Assembly (NCBI GenBank): GCA_964610165.1
Contig: CAZSUZ010000014.1
Location: forward strand, 1 to 36,963
Length of the DNA: 36,963 nt
Origin: MFZZ01 sp964610165
GTDB lineage: Bacteria; Patescibacteriota; Microgenomatia; UBA1406; GWC2-37-13
Direction: 5' to 3'
A model generated the notes under the pieces. The model saw only the letters and a list, made by a program, of their open reading frames with translations. It did not search any database and was not told the origin of the DNA. Within the stretch, counting starts at the first letter, position 1. The number at the start of each line of letters is the position of its first letter. Shown piece after piece: positions 1 to 7,453 of the stretch. Both the position numbers and the translations under genes were made by a program.

Positions 1-25
1 ATTTCTTGCTACAATATGAGAGTAT

Positions 26-1669
26 ATGATAATTATTCAAGATGATAAAACGAATGTATTTATCAAGGCATATAGATCTTTTTTAACTGCAGAAGGCAAC
101 ATGTATATAGACCAAGTTATGCAGTTATATAAAGATATGCACCCTTCCCTTCATGCAAAGGCTTCAACAGATGAAATTGATATGGAAGCTTTTATGTACT
201 CATTCTTGCGATTACCTCCTCTCATGCATCAGATTCAGAAAATTGTAATGGCTCAAACCGATGAAATATTTCATAGAGAAGGGTACGATATAGAAACGTG
301 GAAACCAGTAACTGCCCCTGCGCGAAGAAGGAAAATATATCACAATGAAACCAATATGCTTGCTGCATTCATTAATTCTGTAACAGATGTCGATGACATT
401 GTTTGCTTGCTTACTGCTTTTCAAATTGAGTGGAATAAAATGAATCTTCGATTAAAAGATACAGATATAACAGAAAATGCAGAAGTTATTAAAGCTTTGG
501 GTATTGATAATGAAAGCTGGCAACGTATTGCTCGTGTATGGGATAAACAAATAGTTTTTTGGTTACAAAAAATAAAAGAAAAACCAATTTCATTTGAATT
601 ATTATTACTTCGAGGTTCGTATGTTGACTATAAAAAAGCTGCACAACGCTGGTTTGAAAATATTGCAGAAACAACTCGTTACAAAGATTTGCGATCTCGT
701 CCAATATATTTTGTTTCTTCAAACACACATAGTCTTGTAAATAATATGACTGGATGGGTAACAAAAGTAGAGAAAGAATTAATTGAGTATTTAAAGGAAC
801 AAAAAATGGATAGATTTTTAGATTATTGGGAAAAAATTGAAAAAGGAGAGTATCCAGGATCTAGAGAAAATTTTTTATGGTATATCTTAAAAAAATATGA
901 AGTTACTCATCCAGAAATTAAAAAAAAACGTCAAGAATTTGAACAAAAATTAGGGATAGATTTTATAGAAGCAAAGCATTATTTAGATATTGATGCACAA
1001 GTAATTGCGGTTAAAGATATAGCAAAAAGTAGTCTTTCAGATAAATTAGGAATAGATCTTTCTTCGATTAAAGAATCTAATGCGCTTATTATTAATGTAG
1101 ATTACCCACTTGGCGCAGGTGCATACCGAGTACTTTCAACCCTTTTACAGAATGTAAACACCATAAAAGGTATTTATATTTTAGGAAAAGCTTCATTTCT
1201 TCATGCAAATTTAGGTGATATTGCTCTGCCAAATACAATTTTGGACACATACGGAGAGAATACATATATGTTTTCAAACGCTTTCACAAAAGATTATTTT
1301 GAAAGCTTTAAATCAGGCAGTATTTTAATAAATCAAAAGGTTGTTTCTTCGAAAGGAACATTATTGCATCCTGTAGAAACAATACAAACTTATTTTTTAA
1401 ATGATTACACCATTATTGAAATGGAAAATGGACCTTATTTAAATGCTATTTTTGAAATGGCACATTTTGGCAGATATCCACGTCGTGAAATGGTGAGTTT
1501 ACTAAATGCACCAGTGGATATTGGCATTATTCATTATGCATCCGACACACCATTTACAAAAGCTATAACTCTTGGAACACGTAATTTAGGATATGAAGGA
1601 GTTGAAGCAACGTATGTTTCTTCACTTGCAATTTTAAGACGAATTGTTGAAGTAGAACTCGAGAAATAA
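26..1669 (+). CDS. Nucleoside-phosphorylase-like protein of unknown function (DUF6909-like)
   Basis: A 547-residue soluble protein. Residues 1-310 are mostly helical and charged, and I do not recognise them. The C-terminal part (about 350-547) resembles the purine nucleoside phosphorylase/MTA nucleosidase fold: a glycine-rich stretch with LGDIALP at 396-402 (compare LGDIVIP in that superfamily) and EMENGPY at 465-471 where the family has its EME nucleoside-binding motif. I recall similar proteins in CPR genomes as DUF6909, but cannot confirm it here. The start is supported by a TACAAT -10 box at 10-15, ten bases before the ATG. It leads a co-directional run with zwf and gnd, so a link to ribose or sugar-phosphate metabolism is an inference. 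No signal peptide or membrane segment is seen. The reading frame is secure; the function is not. Confidence 0.7.
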   Translation: MIIIQDDKTNVFIKAYRSFLTAEGNMYIDQVMQLYKDMHPSLHAKASTDEIDMEAFMYSFLRLPPLMHQIQKIVMAQTDEIFHREGYDIETWKPVTAPARRRKIYHNETNMLAAFINSVTDVDDIVCLLTAFQIEWNKMNLRLKDTDITENAEVIKALGIDNESWQRIARVWDKQIVFWLQKIKEKPISFELLLLRGSYVDYKKAAQRWFENIAETTRYKDLRSRPIYFVSSNTHSLVNNMTGWVTKVEKELIEYLKEQKMDRFLDYWEKIEKGEYPGSRENFLWYILKKYEVTHPEIKKKRQEFEQKLGIDFIEAKHYLDIDAQVIAVKDIAKSSLSDKLGIDLSSIKESNALIINVDYPLGAGAYRVLSTLLQNVNTIKGIYILGKASFLHANLGDIALPNTILDTYGENTYMFSNAFTKDYFESFKSGSILINQKVVSSKGTLLHPVETIQTYFLNDYTIIEMENGPYLNAIFEMAHFGRYPRREMVSLLNAPVDIGIIHYASDTPFTKAITLGTRNLGYEGVEATYVSSLAILRRIVEVELEK

Positions 1670-1679
1670 ATTATTTATG

Positions 1680-1685
1680 TATAAT
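1680..1685 (+). promoter_or_regulatory. -10 box (TATAAT) before zwf
   Basis: A perfect TATAAT ends eight bases before the zwf ATG at 1694, so transcription would begin almost at the start codon. No good -35 box is seen at the expected distance. The zwf gene may therefore have its own leaderless transcript in addition to read-through from the upstream gene. Confidence 0.45.
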
Positions 1686-1693
1686 TAGGCAGT

Positions 1694-3127
1694 ATGGCGA
1701 CTGATACTAAAACTTCATCAAAATTTACACTTCCAACGATTATTGTTATTTTTGGTATTACTGGAGATTTAGTTAAGAAAAAAATATTAAAAGCACTCTA
1801 CGATTTATATTTAAAGAAAGCACTACCTGAACGTTTTCGTGTGTATGGATTCTCTCGTCGTGCATATGATGATAACGCAATTCGCGAACACCTTTTGGCT
1901 ATTATGCAAAGAGGAAATTTTCCTAAAAAAGAACAATACGAAAAATTTCTATCTGCATTTTTTTATGTAAAAGGAAATTTTTATGAAACGGAATCTTATA
2001 AGGCATTAGCAACAGTTTTGGGTAATATTGATGGTAAATGGAGTGTCTGTTCTAATAAACTATTTTATCTTGCCGTTCCTCCTGCAGCTTACGAAACTAT
2101 ATTCTCAAATCTTGCTGAAACCGGTTTAACAATTCCTTGTAGTCCAGAAGAAGGCTGGACACGTGTTATTTTGGAAAAGCCTTTTGGCACAGATTTAACA
2201 ACTGCTAAAAAATTAGATATGCAGCTTGGAAAGTTATTTAAAGAAGAACAGATTTATCGAGTTGATCATTATTTAGCAAAGGAAACTGTTCGTAATATAA
2301 TTGCATTTAGATTTAGTAATGTTTTTTTAGAACCAGCTTGGAACAATAAATATATTGAAAAAATAGAGGTAAAATTGCTAGAAAAAACGACAGTCAATGA
2401 GCGTGGAGAATTTTATGATAAAGTTGGGGCGTTACGAGATGTTGGTCAGAATCATTTACTTCAGTTACTCGCATTATTTATCATGGATGAGCCAACCCGA
2501 TTTACCCCAGAAGAAATAAAAAAAGAAAGAGCAGATGCATTGGCTTCACTTAAAATTTTTTCTAAAGAACAAATTAAAACACACACAGTTCGTGGACAGT
2601 ATGAAGGGTATGCAGAAGAAAAAGGAATTGAAAATAACTCTAATACAGAAACATATTTTAAGATAAAAGCATTATCAGATAAACATGATTTTAGAGGTGT
2701 ACCTCTTTATATAGAAAGTGGTAAAGCCATGAGCCAAAATGCAACAGAGGTAATTGTTACATTTAAACAATCAACCTCTCCATTTATAGATGTAACAGAC
2801 TCTACTCAAAATGTATTGCATTATCAAATTGTTCCAAAAGAAAAAATTACTATGAATTTTTTGGCAAAAAAACCTGGATTTGATTTTATTGTAAAAGAAC
2901 ATGAATTAGGTTTTGACTATAGACAAGCCTATGATGAATCTTTATTTGTAGATGATTATGAAGCTTTACTTTACGATATTATTAAAGGAGACCAAACACT
3001 TTTTGTTTCAACTGAAGAAATTATTTCTCAATGGAAATTTATAGAACCAATTGTAAAAGCTTGGGAGCAAGAATTACCTGAATTATTTCATTATCCAAAA
3101 AAAACTTATGATGGACACAATTTATAA
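1694..3127 (+). CDS. zwf: Glucose-6-phosphate 1-dehydrogenase
   Basis: Oxidises glucose 6-phosphate to 6-phosphogluconolactone with reduction of NADP+ (or NAD+), the first step of the oxidative pentose phosphate pathway. The 477-residue length is normal. The N-terminal nucleotide-binding motif GITGDL is at residues 21-26, EKPFG at 161-165, and the active-site block DHYLAKE at 191-197 holds the catalytic His/Lys region. The family usually has DHYLGKE, so Gly is replaced by Ala at 195. The RDVGQNHLLQ block follows around 249-258. The 3' end overlaps the start of gnd by 20 bases, which suggests translational coupling. No 6-phosphogluconolactonase (pgl/devB type) gene is found nearby. Confidence 0.96.
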   Translation: MATDTKTSSKFTLPTIIVIFGITGDLVKKKILKALYDLYLKKALPERFRVYGFSRRAYDDNAIREHLLAIMQRGNFPKKEQYEKFLSAFFYVKGNFYETESYKALATVLGNIDGKWSVCSNKLFYLAVPPAAYETIFSNLAETGLTIPCSPEEGWTRVILEKPFGTDLTTAKKLDMQLGKLFKEEQIYRVDHYLAKETVRNIIAFRFSNVFLEPAWNNKYIEKIEVKLLEKTTVNERGEFYDKVGALRDVGQNHLLQLLALFIMDEPTRFTPEEIKKERADALASLKIFSKEQIKTHTVRGQYEGYAEEKGIENNSNTETYFKIKALSDKHDFRGVPLYIESGKAMSQNATEVIVTFKQSTSPFIDVTDSTQNVLHYQIVPKEKITMNFLAKKPGFDFIVKEHELGFDYRQAYDESLFVDDYEALLYDIIKGDQTLFVSTEEIISQWKFIEPIVKAWEQELPELFHYPKKTYDGHNL

Positions 3128-4207
3128 CAAACCATTAATAAAAGAAATTGGCATTATTGGACTTGGAAAAATGGGACAAGGTATTGCTTTGCAACTTGCC
3201 GAAAAAGGTTGGAGTGTTATTGTCTATAATCGCTCTTCAGAAAAAACAAAAGAAATTGCAGAGAAGGAACATATAACTGCAACATATAGTATTGAAGATT
3301 TTATGAATGCTTTTACAAATAAGCCAAGAATTATTTGGATTATGTTAACTGCTGGTGCTCCAGTAGAAGAAATAATTTTTGGGGAAGCTGGCATTAAAAA
3401 ATTTCTAGAAAAAGGAGATATTGTTATAGATGCTGGAAATTCATTTTTTAAAGATGCAAAACCTCGTGCCGAAAAATTAGCAAAGATAGATGTCTCTTAT
3501 TTAGATATTGGTGTTTCTGGCGGTCCAAGTGGTGCACGAAATGGTGCCTGTCTTATGATTGGCGGTTCTAAAAAATTATTTACCTATTTGGAAGATTTGT
3601 ATAAAACACTTTCAATACCAAAAGGTTATGCTCATTTTGAAGGAGCTGGTGCCGGGCATTTTGTAAAGATGGTTCATAATGGTATTGAGTACGGTATGAT
3701 GCAGGCAATTGGTGAAGGTTTTAATATTATGAAAAAGTCTGATTANNNNNNNNNNNNNNNNNNNNNNNNNNNNNNNNNNNNNNNNNNNNNNNNNNNNNNN
3801 NNNNNNNNNNNNNNNNNNNNNNNNNNNNNNNNNNNNNNNNNNNNNACGGTATGATGCAGGCAATTGGTGAAGGTTTTAATATTATGAAAAAGTCTGATTA
3901 TAATTTAGATTTACAAGAAGTTTCTCGTATTTATAATACCGGAAGTGTTATTGAATCTCGATTAATTGGTTGGTTAGAAAAGGCATACATGGAATCTGGT
4001 GTGGATTTAGCAGAAATTTCAGGTTCTGTAAATTCAACAGGTGAAGGTGAATGGACAGTAAAAACAGCAGAAGAAATGAAAGAACCAGTACCAGTTATTA
4101 AAGATTCTTTTGTATTTAGACAAAAATCAAAAGATAATCCAAGTTATGTGGGACAAGTAGTTTCTGCATTGCGTGGACAGTTTGGCGGGCATGCAGTTAA
4201 AAAATAA
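3108..4207 (+). CDS. gnd: 6-phosphogluconate dehydrogenase (decarboxylating, short form), interrupted by assembly gap
   Basis: Converts 6-phosphogluconate to ribulose 5-phosphate and CO2 with NAD(P)+. The N-terminal Rossmann motif is GLGKMGQGIA. The substrate block is SGGPSGARNGACLMIGG, and the catalytic Lys/Asn lie in HFVKMVHNGIEYG. The end RGQFGGHAVKK is typical. As written the frame breaks at a run of 100 N (3746-3845). The 55 bases before the gap (3691-3745) are repeated exactly after it (3846-3900). Removing the gap and one copy joins 3108-3745 to 3901-4207 as one frame of 945 bases (314 residues), matching the roughly 300-residue YqeC-type family. The gene is therefore intact and not a pseudogene. 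The start overlaps zwf by 20 bases; ATG at 3111 is an alternative. Confidence 0.93.
3746..3845. other. Assembly gap of 100 N
   Basis: Exactly 100 N, a conventional placeholder. The 55 bases on its left (3691-3745) and right (3846-3900) are identical, as expected when two contigs of a k=55 de Bruijn graph are scaffolded without merging their overlap. Collapsing the overlap restores the gnd reading frame, so no sequence is probably missing. Confidence 0.95.
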
Positions 4208-4209
4208 AT

Positions 4210-4626
4210 ATGGGAAAAAAATTATTACTAGCATGGAAAAGATTACCACTTACCTTCAAATTATTAGTTTTATTAAATCTTTATTCAGTTGGAAATACCT
4301 TGCATAAGATTTTTTTTACGAATTATCTTTATGAAGTAGTGTCCTGGGGAATTCAAAATAATATAATTGTTAATATTTTTAGCACGATCCTTGGATTTAT
4401 TATGTTAGGTATATTTTTTTATATACTTTATACTCGAAAGAAAAAACTATTTATATATTATTTGTATTATATGGCTTTTAATGCATTGACACTAGGTTAT
4501 TACTTTGCTTTTGGAAAAACAGAACTAGATATGGAATCGAGAATTACTATATTTATTTTATATCTTTTCGTTACTATTAGTCTGTTTTTTATTTTGTATA
4601 GACAAAGAAATTATTTTAATAAATAA
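4210..4626 (+). CDS. Small four-helix membrane protein, unknown function
   Basis: A 138-residue hydrophobic protein with four likely membrane helices (about 17-36, 51-72, 79-100 and 110-130), separated by short Lys/Arg-rich turns such as TRKKK. I recognise no family. The start lies two bases after the gnd stop and the stop lies one base before the next gene, so it belongs to the same transcription unit as zwf and gnd. Nothing in it indicates a substrate. Confidence 0.75.
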   Translation: MGKKLLLAWKRLPLTFKLLVLLNLYSVGNTLHKIFFTNYLYEVVSWGIQNNIIVNIFSTILGFIMLGIFFYILYTRKKKLFIYYLYYMAFNALTLGYYFAFGKTELDMESRITIFILYLFVTISLFFILYRQRNYFNK

Positions 4627-4627
4627 A

Positions 4628-5254
4628 ATGAATTACACTCAAATCATAGACATTTCATTACCACTTCATAAAGGAACAATTGTATATCCAGGAAATCCTT
4701 CTATAGAAATTGAAGAGATGCAAAGTGCAACAGGTGGATCTGTAATTTCTAAGATTACGTTTGGTTCCCATACTGGAACGCATGTGGATGCTCCACAACA
4801 TGTTATTCGTGGAGGTGAACCATTAGATCAGATTCCTTTAGAAACATTTGTTGGCAATTGTCGAGTAATCGATTGTACAACAGATGAAGTTTCCGTAAAA
4901 CGTGAAACGTTAGAAAAGCAGAATATTCAAAAAGGTGAACGTATTTTATTAAAAACAACAAATTCTATTCGAGGATTTGAAACATTTTACGATGATTATA
5001 TTTTTGTATCTTCAGAAGCCACGCAGTATTTAGCAGAGCAAGAAGTTTCACTTGTTGCAATTGACTATCTTTCAATTAAACAAAGAGGTTCAAAAGATAA
5101 TTCTCCACATACAAATTTATTAGAGAAAAATATTCCAATAATTGAAGGAGTAGATTTATCTAAAGTAGAATCAGGAGAGTATTTTTTAGTATTACTTCCT
5201 CTGAAGTTTATAGATATAGATGGGGCACCAGCACGAGTAATTCTTCTTAAATAA
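4628..5254 (+). CDS. Cyclase-family metal-dependent hydrolase (kynurenine formamidase-like)
   Basis: A 208-residue protein of the cyclase family (PF04199), which includes metal-dependent arylformamidase and related amide or lactone hydrolases. The signature HxGTHVDxPxH is clear: H48, H52, D54 and H58 in SHTGTHVDAPQH are the expected metal ligands. The N-terminal DISLPLHKGTIVYPGNP is typical as well. No kynurenine pathway gene is nearby, so the true substrate is unknown. It is the last gene of the zwf-gnd run and ends three bases from the convergent pyrE stop. Its position in an oxidative pentose phosphate operon that lacks a recognisable 6-phosphogluconolactonase is suggestive but not proof of function. 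Confidence 0.85.
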   Translation: MNYTQIIDISLPLHKGTIVYPGNPSIEIEEMQSATGGSVISKITFGSHTGTHVDAPQHVIRGGEPLDQIPLETFVGNCRVIDCTTDEVSVKRETLEKQNIQKGERILLKTTNSIRGFETFYDDYIFVSSEATQYLAEQEVSLVAIDYLSIKQRGSKDNSPHTNLLEKNIPIIEGVDLSKVESGEYFLVLLPLKFIDIDGAPARVILLK

Positions 5255-5257
5255 TTA

Positions 5258-5881
5258 CTAACCTTTTGCTTCCATATATTTTTTCCCATGACCAACTGTC
5301 GTATTTATTGGTCTACCTTCCTGGCAGAATGGACAATCTGCTTCATCAAAGGCTTCGACAGGTAATTCTCCTAAAGCAAAATAAGGAGCACCAATTGTTT
5401 GGTCATTTACTTCTTGTGGCGAACGATTAACCATAACACCTACCTTTACAACTTCTCCACCAACTTGTCGAACGGTATCTACAACTTTTTTTACAGAACT
5501 ACCAGTTGTGGTTAAATCTTCAATAACAAGAACTTTTTTACCAGTTACCAACTTATCATAACCACGAGTAAATACTTGATTTTTTTGTTCATCCTTTTCA
5601 GTATAAACACCAAGTACTTCTTTTCCTTTTAATTTTGATAAATGATTTGCAGTCCATTGCGAAAGAATAATACCACCAAGAGCAGGAGCGGCAACAACAT
5701 CTATTTCTAAATCTTTAGTAGCTTGAGCAAACATTTCTCCAATCTGAGAAGCAAGTTCTGTATGAGGATATAAGGCATCTTTGTTAATATAAACACTTCC
5801 ATGTTTCCCAGATGTGTACACAAAATGGTCATCGGTAATTACTGCATTAACACTTTTTAATAAAGAAAGTACATCGTTCAT
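5258..5881 (-). CDS. pyrE: Orotate phosphoribosyltransferase
   Basis: Transfers the phosphoribosyl group of PRPP to orotate, giving OMP in UMP synthesis. The PRPP-binding motif VLVIEDLTTTGSSV lies at residues 117-130 of 207. An N-terminal block around YTSGKHGSVYINKD is the usual substrate loop region. The C-terminus carries CPFC (C183, C186) followed by a basic GHGKK tail. This tail is not part of the core fold and might bind a metal, though the role is unproven. The gene lies nine bases downstream of pyrF on the same strand, so the two form a pyrFE unit. Confidence 0.95.
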   Translation of the reverse strand: MNDVLSLLKSVNAVITDDHFVYTSGKHGSVYINKDALYPHTELASQIGEMFAQATKDLEIDVVAAPALGGIILSQWTANHLSKLKGKEVLGVYTEKDEQKNQVFTRGYDKLVTGKKVLVIEDLTTTGSSVKKVVDTVRQVGGEVVKVGVMVNRSPQEVNDQTIGAPYFALGELPVEAFDEADCPFCQEGRPINTTVGHGKKYMEAKG

Positions 5882-5890
5882 AATGAATAG

Positions 5891-6691
5891 TTAATTTCTA
5901 AATGAATTAATTTCTTTTTGTAATTGTTCGGCTTCTTTTTTGGGATCCTTTGAAAAGATAATACTACGTCCTGCATTAATTATCATTCCTCTTTTTTTAG
6001 AATTTAAACCAGCATTCATTGTTTTTTCTATATCTCCGCCTTGTGCGCCGATTCCTGGAACTAACAATGTCATATCATCAGATAAGGCACGGATTTTTTT
6101 CATATCTTCTGGATATGTTGCGCCAACTACAAGTAAACAATTATTATTTTGATTCCATTCTGTTATTACTTTATTTGCAATTACTTCGTATAAAGGTTTT
6201 CCATTAATCTGCAAATCCTGAAATTCCTGTGCTCCTTCATTAGAAGTTCTACATAAAATAATGCTTGCTTTATCTACTCGTTCAAAAAAAGGCTTCAGAG
6301 CTTCTGACCCTAAATATGGATGAAGTGTAATTGCGTCTGCTTGAAGATAATTAAAAGCAAATTCTACATAGCCAATATTTGTGTTGCCAATATCACCTCG
6401 TTTTGCATCTAATAGTATCAGTACATTCGGATAAGTTGTACGAATATAATCGCACGTTAATTTTAATTCTTCAATTCCCCGAATACCGCGAGCTTCATAA
6501 AATGCAGTGTTTGGCTTAAATGCACAAACAGAAGCTGCCGTTTCATCAATAATCCATTTGTTGAAAGCAAATTGAGGATAGTTTCCAGTTTTAAATTGTT
6601 TTGGAAGTTTTTCTATATCAGCATCAAGTCCTATACATAAAAGAGAATTATTTTTTTCAATTATGGCTGTAAGCTTTTGTTGAAATGTCAT
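5891..6691 (-). CDS. pyrF: Orotidine 5'-phosphate decarboxylase
   Basis: Decarboxylates OMP to UMP, the last step of de novo pyrimidine synthesis. The catalytic block LLLDAKRGDIGNT is present, carrying the Asp-Lys-Asp array. The length (266 residues) and the C-terminal VPGIGAQGGD and NAGRSI motifs fit the longer type-2 PyrF family. The start at 6691 (MTFQQKL) is chosen over a GTG at 6697, because a perfect TATAAT -10 box occupies 6698-6703 and transcription should begin close to 6691. It precedes pyrE by nine bases. Confidence 0.95.
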   Translation of the reverse strand: MTFQQKLTAIIEKNNSLLCIGLDADIEKLPKQFKTGNYPQFAFNKWIIDETAASVCAFKPNTAFYEARGIRGIEELKLTCDYIRTTYPNVLILLDAKRGDIGNTNIGYVEFAFNYLQADAITLHPYLGSEALKPFFERVDKASIILCRTSNEGAQEFQDLQINGKPLYEVIANKVITEWNQNNNCLLVVGATYPEDMKKIRALSDDMTLLVPGIGAQGGDIEKTMNAGLNSKKRGMIINAGRSIIFSKDPKKEAEQLQKEINSFRN

Positions 6692-6697
6692 TTCCAC

Positions 6698-6703
6698 ATT
6701 ATA
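6698..6703 (-). promoter_or_regulatory. -10 box (TATAAT) of the pyrFE unit
   Basis: A perfect TATAAT on the minus strand ends six bases before the ATG at 6691. This decides the pyrF start against the GTG that directly abuts the box. No clear -35 was seen. Confidence 0.5.
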
Positions 6704-6735
6704 ACATCAATAATCTGCTCGACATCGTTTGGTCG

Positions 6736-7317
6736 TTATATGAGTTTTAACACATTCCACCAGGCAGTAATATAATCTGGTCTCTTATTTTGATATTTAA
6801 GATAATAGGCATGTTCCCAAACATCAAGACCAATAAGTGGTGTATCTCCTGATAAATAAGGAGAATCTTGATTTGCTGTTGAATATACTTTTAATGTTTT
6901 ATCTTTTGTTTCCACCAGCCATGCCCAACCACTACCAAATCTTGTTGTAGCGATATTATTAAATTCTTCTTTAAATTTTTCTACGGAGCCAAAAGTTGTT
7001 TTGATTCTTTCTACAAGATCTGTATCTATTTCTTTTTGTGGTGCCATAATTTCCCAGAAAAATGTATGATTTAGATGACCACCACCATGATTTTTAAACA
7101 TTGTTTTATCTGCTTCTGGAATAGAAAGAGAATTAAAATTCATCATTAATTCTTTTAAATCCTTTCCCTGAAGTTCTGCATGTTTTTCTGTAACTGCATT
7201 CAATTTATCAATATATGCCTGATGATGTTTTGTGTAATGAATTTCCATTGTTGTTGCATCAATGTAAGGTTCAAGTGCATTATAATCGTAAGTTAATTTT
7301 GGAAGTTGATATGTCAT
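6736..7317 (-). CDS. sodA: Superoxide dismutase (Mn/Fe family, Mn-type markers)
   Basis: Dismutates superoxide to oxygen and peroxide, probably in the cytoplasm since no signal peptide is seen. All four metal ligands are present in the 193-residue protein: H27, H84 (NHTFFW), D165 and H169 (DVWEHAYY). Gln150 in ANQDSP and the GGHLNH block match the manganese-type arrangement, though cambialistic enzymes share these residues. It lies upstream of pyrF on the same strand. The gene diverges from a sensor kinase, and the space between holds an 18-base perfect palindrome that could be an operator. The name sodA is used for the Mn-type. Confidence 0.95.
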   Translation of the reverse strand: MTYQLPKLTYDYNALEPYIDATTMEIHYTKHHQAYIDKLNAVTEKHAELQGKDLKELMMNFNSLSIPEADKTMFKNHGGGHLNHTFFWEIMAPQKEIDTDLVERIKTTFGSVEKFKEEFNNIATTRFGSGWAWLVETKDKTLKVYSTANQDSPYLSGDTPLIGLDVWEHAYYLKYQNKRPDYITAWWNVLKLI

Positions 7318-7341
7318 ATTGTTATTGAAAATTCTTAATGT

Positions 7342-7359
7342 AACTATGTTAACATAGTT
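7342..7359. promoter_or_regulatory. 18-base perfect palindrome between sod and the sensor kinase
   Basis: AACTATGTTAACATAGTT reads identically on both strands. It lies 25 bases upstream of the superoxide dismutase start and about 95 bases upstream of the kinase start. Its symmetry and position suit a dimeric repressor or activator site. No such regulator is identified in this window. Confidence 0.45.
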
Positions 7360-7409
7360 TTCTTACAAAAATATAAAAAGAACGTAAGAATATTGAAAAA
7401 AATGCTCAT

Positions 7410-7443
7410 TTTTATAAAACTTATAAAAGTATTGACGTATAAT
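7410..7443 (+). promoter_or_regulatory. Inverted repeat and -10 box before the sensor kinase
   Basis: Arms TTTTATAA (7410-7417) and TTATAAAA (7421-7428) flank AAC, directly upstream of a perfect TATAAT at 7438-7443. The inverted repeat covers the place where a -35 box would lie, so it may be an operator. GGAG at 7444-7447 could act as a Shine-Dalgarno for ATG 7454 if transcription starts slightly earlier than expected. Confidence 0.4.
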
Positions 7444-7453
7444 GGAGAAAGAT

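Noticed and set aside
3691..3900. Gnd split into two genes by the gap, or a genuine 55-base direct repeat
   Set aside because: The flanks are identical and exactly 55 bases, and joining them gives one intact reading frame, so an assembly artefact explains both observations.
6019..6207. Antisense ORFs inside pyrF and other genes
   Set aside because: They lie opposite long, well-conserved genes and have no recognisable motifs or promoters.
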